From Huiozyma naganishii CBS 8797 (taxonomy: Eukaryota; Ascomycota; Saccharomycetes; Saccharomycetales; Saccharomycetaceae), in NCBI RefSeq assembly GCF_000348985.1, contig NC_035926.1, forward strand, positions 620,001-684,000: a stretch of 64,000 nt of DNA, read 5' to 3'. Below the pieces are notes generated by a model that searched no databases, was not told where the DNA came from, and saw only the letters and a list, made by a program, of their open reading frames with translations. Of this stretch, positions 58,744-64,000 are shown piece by piece. A program made the translations under genes and the position numbers. How positions within the stretch are numbered: position 1 is the stretch's first letter; every line of letters begins with the position of its first letter.

Positions 58744-61602
58744 ATGGCGGATAATCCCTTCAATAGCTATCATAGTAAGGAAGGTGAGTTCCGTGCAGAA
58801 GACCCGATTCTGCAACAGGAGGAAGAGTTTTTGAACGCTGAAGCTGCCGTAGAGGCACTTTCTAAACCAAACGCGTCCCTCGAATTTTGCACGTTGTCCG
58901 TTGCTGAGACGTTATCACAGTTAGAAACAGATCCAGTTAATGGGTTGCAGTCCGCGGAGGACCTTGCCAATAGAGGCGCTCGATATGGAAAGAACGAGGT
59001 TGTCGCTGAGGAGGACGGTCCGTTGTGGAAGAAATTTTTGTCCAATTTTGTAGAGGATAAACTAATCCTTTTGTTAATTGGGTCTGCCTTTATTTCCGCC
59101 GTTATGGGGAACTTCGATGATGCTGTGAGTATCACGTTGGCCATTTTCATCGTCGTTTCTGTCGGTTTTGTTCAAGAATATAAGTCCGAGAAGTCTTTGG
59201 AAGCTTTAAATAAATTGGTGCCAGCAGAGTGCCATTTAGTTAGATTTGGGAAAGAGTCTCATACATTAGCATCTGGCCTTGTGCCGGGGGACTTGATACA
59301 TTTCAGAATAGGTGATCGGATACCCGCAGATCTAAGAATTATTGACTCTGTCGATCTCTCCATTGACGAGAGTTCCCTGACAGGGGAAAATGAACCAGTC
59401 CACAAGTCCACCAAGCTGATCAAACCTGAAACATTTTCAGATGGTATTGTGCCAATATCGGACAGAACATGTATTGCTTATATGGGTACCCTAGTCAAGG
59501 AGGGTCATGGTAAAGGTATTGTTGTTGGAACAGGGAGCAACACTTCGTTTGGTGCTGTCTTTGAGATGATGAGCAATATTGAAAAGCCAAAGACCCCGCT
59601 ACAACATTCCATGGATAAATTGGGGAAGGACTTGTCTCTGTGTAGTTTTTTGGTTATCGGTCTCATTTGTTTGGTTGGTGTTATCCAAGGCAGACCATGG
59701 ATTGAAATGTTCCAGATATCCGTCTCTTTGGCTGTGGCAGCTATTCCAGAAGGTTTACCCATCATTGTTACCGTAACTCTGGCACTTGGTGTTCTGAGAA
59801 TGGCAAAGCGTAAGGCTATTGTCAGAAGATTACCCAGTGTCGAGACTTTGGGTTGTGTGAATGTTATTTGCTCCGATAAAACTGGTACTTTGACGTCTAA
59901 CCACATGACTGTGGCAAAGATATGGTGTCTTGGCAGCATGTCTAATAAATTGAACGTTTTGAATTTGGAAAAAACTAAAAGTGGTAGCTTAAAGAACTAC
60001 TTGACGGAAGATGTTAAGGCAACGCTGAAGGTTGGTAACTTGTGTAATAACGCATCATTTTCCGAGGAACATGCAAAATACTTGGGTAACCCTACCGATA
60101 TTGCACTTTTGGAACAGTTACCCAAGTTTGGCATGCAAGATATTAGAAGCTCGCTTAAAAAGATTCAAGAACTTTCTTTCAACTCAAAGCGGAAGTTCAT
60201 GGCTGCTAATATGTCAGACGCGGAAGGAAAATGTACAATATATGTCAAGGGTGCTTTTGAAAAGGTGTTGAAAAAATCGTCACATTTCCTTAATGAAAAG
60301 GGAAAGCCAGAAAAACTAACGGAAGCTTATAGGAACACTATCAATGAATGTGCTAATGCGTTGGCATCAGATGGTTTACGTGTTTTAGCTTTTGCTAAGG
60401 CTACATTGAATGACTCTATGAAAAGCAAGAAGTTAGAAGAAGAGTCTGTTGAGAACCTGACTTTCTGTGGGTTAATTGGTATGAATGACCCCCCAAGACC
60501 GACTGTTAAACCTGCTATCGAACAGCTACTACAAGGTGGCGTTCATGTAATCATGATTACCGGTGATTCTGTCAATACAGCAGTCAACATTGCCAGGCAA
60601 ATCGGTATTCCTGTGATCGACCCGAAACTATCTGTTTTATCTGGTGATAAGCTGAACGAAATGACTGATGATCAATTGGCAAATGTTATCGATCACGTTA
60701 ATATATTTGCGCGTGCTACACCTGAACATAAACTAAACATTGTCCGCGCTTTGAGAAAAAGAGGCGACATTGTCGCCATGACCGGGGATGGTGTTAACGA
60801 TGCGCCTGCACTAAAATTGGCTGATATCGGTGTTTCTATGGGAAGAATGGGTACAGATGTGGCGAAAGAAGCATCTGACATGGTTTTGACTGATGATGAT
60901 TTCAGCACCATTTTGACTGCTATCGAGGAAGGCAAAGGTATCTTCAGCAACATTCAAAACTTTTTGACCTTCCAATTGTCTACATCTGTTGCGGCTCTGT
61001 CGTTGGTTGCCTTATCCACCACATTGAACTTACCTAATCCATTAAATGCAATGCAAATTCTGTGGATCAATATTTTGATGGACGGGCCTCCAGCGCAGTC
61101 GTTAGGTGTTGAACCTGTTGACCATGAAGTAATGAAGAAACCGCCTAGAAGTCGTTCGGAAAAAATTTTAACACATGAAGTGTTGAAGAGATTGATTGGA
61201 ACAGCTGCATGCATTATTTTGGGTACCATTTACGTTTTTGTTAAGGAAATGGCCGAGGACGGGAAGGTCACCGCTAGAGACACTACCATGACCTTTACCT
61301 GTTTTGTCTTCTTTGATATGTTCAATGCTTTGGCTTGCAGACACTCTACAAAATCTATCTTTGAAATTGGTTTTTTCACGAACAAAATGTTCAACCTTGC
61401 CGTGGGGCTTTCACTGGTGGGTCAGATGTGTGCGATTTATATCCCATTCTTCCAAAGTGTGTTCAAAACTGAGCGCTTGAGTCTAGGAGATCTGATTTTC
61501 TTATTGTGTGTCAGCAGTACTGTGTTTATTGTTGATGAGCTAAGAAAGTACTTTTTCAAGAAGAAAATGGAGGATGAGCCACTTTACTATTCTAATGTTT
61601 GA
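58744..61602 (+). CDS. PMR1: Golgi Ca2+/Mn2+-transporting P-type ATPase
   Basis: SPCA-type ATPase pumping Ca2+ and Mn2+ into the Golgi, where Mn2+ serves the mannosyltransferases. 952 residues (S. cerevisiae 950). The phosphorylated aspartate is Asp378 in CSDKTGTLT; PEGLP in the fourth membrane segment (about residue 336), the A-domain LTGENEPV (about 217) and the hinge MTGDGVNDAPAL (about 679) are all intact. An EF-hand-like acidic stretch lies near the N-terminus and about ten membrane segments can be traced. It starts at ATG 58744. The adjacent SUA5 reproduces the S. cerevisiae chromosome VII neighbourhood, inverted. Confidence 0.98.
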   Translation: MADNPFNSYHSKEGEFRAEDPILQQEEEFLNAEAAVEALSKPNASLEFCTLSVAETLSQLETDPVNGLQSAEDLANRGARYGKNEVVAEEDGPLWKKFLSNFVEDKLILLLIGSAFISAVMGNFDDAVSITLAIFIVVSVGFVQEYKSEKSLEALNKLVPAECHLVRFGKESHTLASGLVPGDLIHFRIGDRIPADLRIIDSVDLSIDESSLTGENEPVHKSTKLIKPETFSDGIVPISDRTCIAYMGTLVKEGHGKGIVVGTGSNTSFGAVFEMMSNIEKPKTPLQHSMDKLGKDLSLCSFLVIGLICLVGVIQGRPWIEMFQISVSLAVAAIPEGLPIIVTVTLALGVLRMAKRKAIVRRLPSVETLGCVNVICSDKTGTLTSNHMTVAKIWCLGSMSNKLNVLNLEKTKSGSLKNYLTEDVKATLKVGNLCNNASFSEEHAKYLGNPTDIALLEQLPKFGMQDIRSSLKKIQELSFNSKRKFMAANMSDAEGKCTIYVKGAFEKVLKKSSHFLNEKGKPEKLTEAYRNTINECANALASDGLRVLAFAKATLNDSMKSKKLEEESVENLTFCGLIGMNDPPRPTVKPAIEQLLQGGVHVIMITGDSVNTAVNIARQIGIPVIDPKLSVLSGDKLNEMTDDQLANVIDHVNIFARATPEHKLNIVRALRKRGDIVAMTGDGVNDAPALKLADIGVSMGRMGTDVAKEASDMVLTDDDFSTILTAIEEGKGIFSNIQNFLTFQLSTSVAALSLVALSTTLNLPNPLNAMQILWINILMDGPPAQSLGVEPVDHEVMKKPPRSRSEKILTHEVLKRLIGTAACIILGTIYVFVKEMAEDGKVTARDTTMTFTCFVFFDMFNALACRHSTKSIFEIGFFTNKMFNLAVGLSLVGQMCAIYIPFFQSVFKTERLSLGDLIFLLCVSSTVFIVDELRKYFFKKKMEDEPLYYSNV

Positions 61603-61825
61603 AACGTCCACTCATTATTTTTTTTCAGCATGGAGTCTATTCTTCCAAAGCAAAAGAACAGGTTGCCGCATATTTATAACGATAAAAGGGTTCAGGGGTG
61701 TCATGTGCAACTTGATGATGGAAGATGTATAACCTACTTTAAATAACGAAAACATACCTCTCTTCGATGTATATTACAGACTTACATTTTTCTTTAACAA
61801 CTATGATAGTTTGATGCCCAGAAGA

Positions 61826-63088
61826 TTAAAACGGAACACAATTTCCAGCAGCAGCCTTTTTAAGCCTGTTCATGACTGCTAATCCTTCAGCTTCTTCACA
61901 AATTCCCTCAACAAAAATCAAATCGACATTATCTTCTTCATCGACGCTCCTCAAGGCAGAAAACAGATTCGCTTGAATGTCTTCGCCTGTGGTTCCAAGA
62001 CTTAAAATGACGGTTTCACAAGGAAGTTGAATATCATTTGGTTGTATGCTATCGAGGAAATGAGTGGTTAAAATTGCAATTTTTTTGATACTATGGGACT
62101 CGCTCTGTTTTGCATATTCGTCATGAACAATGGATTGAAAGCTCAGCAGCTTTCCTGCCTTTGACTTTGACTTCGTTGGAGTTAGGAGCAACACAGTCGC
62201 ACTGGGTGAATAATGTTTATATTTCATGCCTGGTGTCCTCACTTTCTCGTGAAGTGCTACATTATTTTTATTCTCTACTTTACAATCTTGCCAAGCTGCC
62301 CCACCTAATTTTAGGATATCCTCATATGTGAAACCGCCCGGTCTTAAGAGCATAGGTGGGTCGCACAGACCGTCGACTACGGTGCTCTCTACACCAACAT
62401 TGCATGAACCCCCGTCAAGAATCAAAGGAATTTTCCCCTGTAAATCGTGGTAAACGTGAGATGCTTTTGTTGGTGATGGTCTCGTCGATGCATTTGCAGA
62501 TGGGGCTGCAATCGGCGTGTCACTTAATGCAATCAGTGCCCTGGCTACAGGGTCAGAAGGGATCCTAAGGGCAAACGTTGGCTGCCCTGCAGTGGTGTAT
62601 TGAGATAATGAATCGTGTGTCCGTGGTATAGGAAGCAGAATGGTTAACGGACCCGGCCATAATTTTTCGATCAGTGGGTGATATATTTTGGGTACATTCT
62701 GTAAGATGGATGTGGTTGGCAGGTCCCATTCGTTAAATATCCTTCTGTTCAGTTGATCTATTGAAGAAATGTGTGTTATCAGTGGGTTATCGGCCGGCCG
62801 GTTCTTTGCCTTGTAGATGTTTTTAACAGACTCATCGTTCATAGCCGAGCCACCAAGACCGTACACTGTCTCTGTCGGAAATGCTACAGTGTCATTGGTA
62901 TCTCGTATGATCTTGGCCGCTTCCAATAATGCCTTTTCCGTCTCAGGGTCTGATACCTGTGGTAGTGATCCATCAAATATTGAGTTTGCTGAGAAATGTA
63001 TAGATTGCGGATTTACTTTAAGTATCTTAGTATTGAACAGGTCACCCATGTTTGATAGCAATCTTCTTAGTAGCTTGGAACTCAACAT
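61826..63088 (-). CDS. SUA5: threonylcarbamoyl-AMP synthase Sua5
   Basis: Makes threonylcarbamoyl-AMP from threonine, bicarbonate and ATP, the first step of t6A tRNA modification in cytosol and mitochondria. 420 residues (S. cerevisiae 426). The YrdC-like catalytic domain spans about residues 45-255 ([35 protein letters not shown]), followed by the Sua5 C-terminal domain. Two in-frame ATGs, at 63088 and 63049, bracket a 13-residue basic amphipathic extension ([13 protein letters not shown]), so initiation at the first would give a mitochondrial form and at the second a cytosolic form. Confidence 0.96.
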   Translation of the reverse strand: MLSSKLLRRLLSNMGDLFNTKILKVNPQSIHFSANSIFDGSLPQVSDPETEKALLEAAKIIRDTNDTVAFPTETVYGLGGSAMNDESVKNIYKAKNRPADNPLITHISSIDQLNRRIFNEWDLPTTSILQNVPKIYHPLIEKLWPGPLTILLPIPRTHDSLSQYTTAGQPTFALRIPSDPVARALIALSDTPIAAPSANASTRPSPTKASHVYHDLQGKIPLILDGGSCNVGVESTVVDGLCDPPMLLRPGGFTYEDILKLGGAAWQDCKVENKNNVALHEKVRTPGMKYKHYSPSATVLLLTPTKSKSKAGKLLSFQSIVHDEYAKQSESHSIKKIAILTTHFLDSIQPNDIQLPCETVILSLGTTGEDIQANLFSALRSVDEEDNVDLIFVEGICEEAEGLAVMNRLKKAAAGNCVPF

Positions 63089-64000
63089 TTACTTGCTAAC
63101 AATCAACGCAATTGAACTTTTTGAACGATGAGCATCGATTGTTGTAAAATTTTGACACCCATAATTGCACATCGATTTTTTTTTCTCTTTTTCCCAATGA
63201 CCAGTTTTCTAGTATCACAGCTGGTAATTAGGCTTTAAGGTCCGTTGAGAGTTTGCCCCAAATAATTTAGCTATTTTGGAACTGCAATTGAACAGGGCTC
63301 CAAAACATTTCCTGGTATGATGAATTTTGTTTTGTTATTAGTCTTGTCTTTTGGAGCCATGAGACGGATAAGTGAATAACAAATGAAATTATAGGGCTCA
63401 GTATTTCCACATCAACTAGCGTCCAGAACCAGCTGAATATTAGTGAATGGATCAACACGAGAAAATAACTGGTGTCGTGGTGCTGGAAAGTATTATTGTT
63501 GTCATTTTTATCTTTTGAATAAAGACTATATCGAACAATGGTCCTTGAGGGTACTAGTTGAGGTGTGTTGCAAAAGGTGTTTGTTTAAGGGGATCAATTC
63601 ATTGATACAAAAAGACGCAGGAGGCTCTCTTGTGCCCTAATCATTCAAAGTGGGTACTTATTTTCCAGTATATTGACCAATACGGGGAACTCTTGGTCTG
63701 AAGCCGCAACTCTTTTTTTAAAGCTTTTGATATTCTCACCTAGGTAAATTTAAATGGGCGTGTGGTTTTCTACTCTTCCTTAAATCCAATGAAGGGCAGT
63801 AGATAACTGATCATCCCTGTGAGCTGCTGAATGGAGGTTTTTTTGCTTGAACAGTTGACTGGCTAAAGTAGGTTGTGATTGAATAAAGTACGTAAGGACT
63901 GTTTGATGTTCTTATTTATACCGTATAGGTAGTTATACGAGTTTTATTTGTTGTACTTGCCTGATAAGTTGTCTTGGTTTTTGTGTCCTGGATTTAGATG
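63089..64000. other. SUA5 upstream region to window end, no gene recognised
   Basis: 912 bp, A/T-rich, with T9-10 near 63178. Open frames of about 63-65 codons on either strand have no homology that I can see. By S. cerevisiae chromosome VII order the next gene would lie beyond the window. Confidence 0.4.

Overview
This window is budding-yeast nuclear DNA: compact, almost intron-free genes, a eukaryotic tRNA, and nearly every protein recognisable as a Saccharomycetaceae ortholog. Gene order follows Saccharomyces cerevisiae chromosome VI left arm (YFL037W to YFL017C) with orientation preserved. Genes that S. cerevisiae keeps on the sister region of chromosome XII are interleaved: FRS1 (YLR060W), SHM2 (YLR058C) and IES3 (YLR052W). 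Universal genes expected among them (ERG3, SPT8, REX2, RPL22, LPD1) are absent. That pattern fits one of two ohnologous tracks in a post-whole-genome-duplication yeast that resolved its duplicates differently from S. cerevisiae. Base composition looks mid-40s % G+C by eye, high for that clade. Kazachstania (Huiozyma) naganishii or a relative is my best guess, but this is inference.

Layout. 0-8 kb: the 3' part of TUB2, two small tandem membrane-protein genes, RPO41 and MOB2. 8.7-15.1 kb: an insertion relative to S. cerevisiae order with THI4, a GT91-type beta-mannosyltransferase absent from S. cerevisiae, and an MNN1-family alpha-1,3-mannosyltransferase with a long K/E-rich tail and an apparent frameshift after its membrane anchor. 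16-26 kb: MIL1, FRS1, RIM15. 26.4-28.9 kb: a second insertion with MPC1 and a yapsin protease. 29.4-34 kb: HAC1, AGX1, SHM2. 34-49 kb: CAK1, CAF16, GYP8, STE2, BST1, EPL1, BUD27. 49.9-51 kb: a Gcr1/Hot1/Msn1-like transcription factor not in S. cerevisiae order. 51-57 kb: FRS2, IES3, GAT1, SMX2, GNA1. 57.5 kb: a tRNA-Lys(CUU) at a synteny breakpoint, after which PMR1 and SUA5 (S. cerevisiae chromosome VII order) follow in inverted orientation.

The most informative non-genic signal is in HAC1. A 99-nt non-spliceosomal intron is bounded by two perfect Ire1-type stem-loops with 7-nt CNG|NNGN loops. Removing it replaces a 5-residue tail with an 18-residue tail starting EAQS. A repeated GTCGTCCC element in the intron can pair with the leader just before the AUG, as expected for Hac1 translational attenuation. 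Other regulatory signals are an alpha2-Mcm1-alpha2 operator upstream of STE2, RRPE/PAC-like elements before BUD27, FRS1 and FRS2, TGACTC sites before SHM2, GATAAG sites before GAT1, and recurrent long intergenic G/C homopolymers.

Functionally most genes are housekeeping. A secretory/cell-wall theme recurs (HAC1, PMR1, BST1, GYP8, MIL1, two mannosyltransferases, a yapsin, GNA1), as does nutrient signalling (RIM15, GAT1), but there is no operon-like organisation. Some start codons were moved to the first plausible ATG where the longest open frame began with a non-ATG codon.
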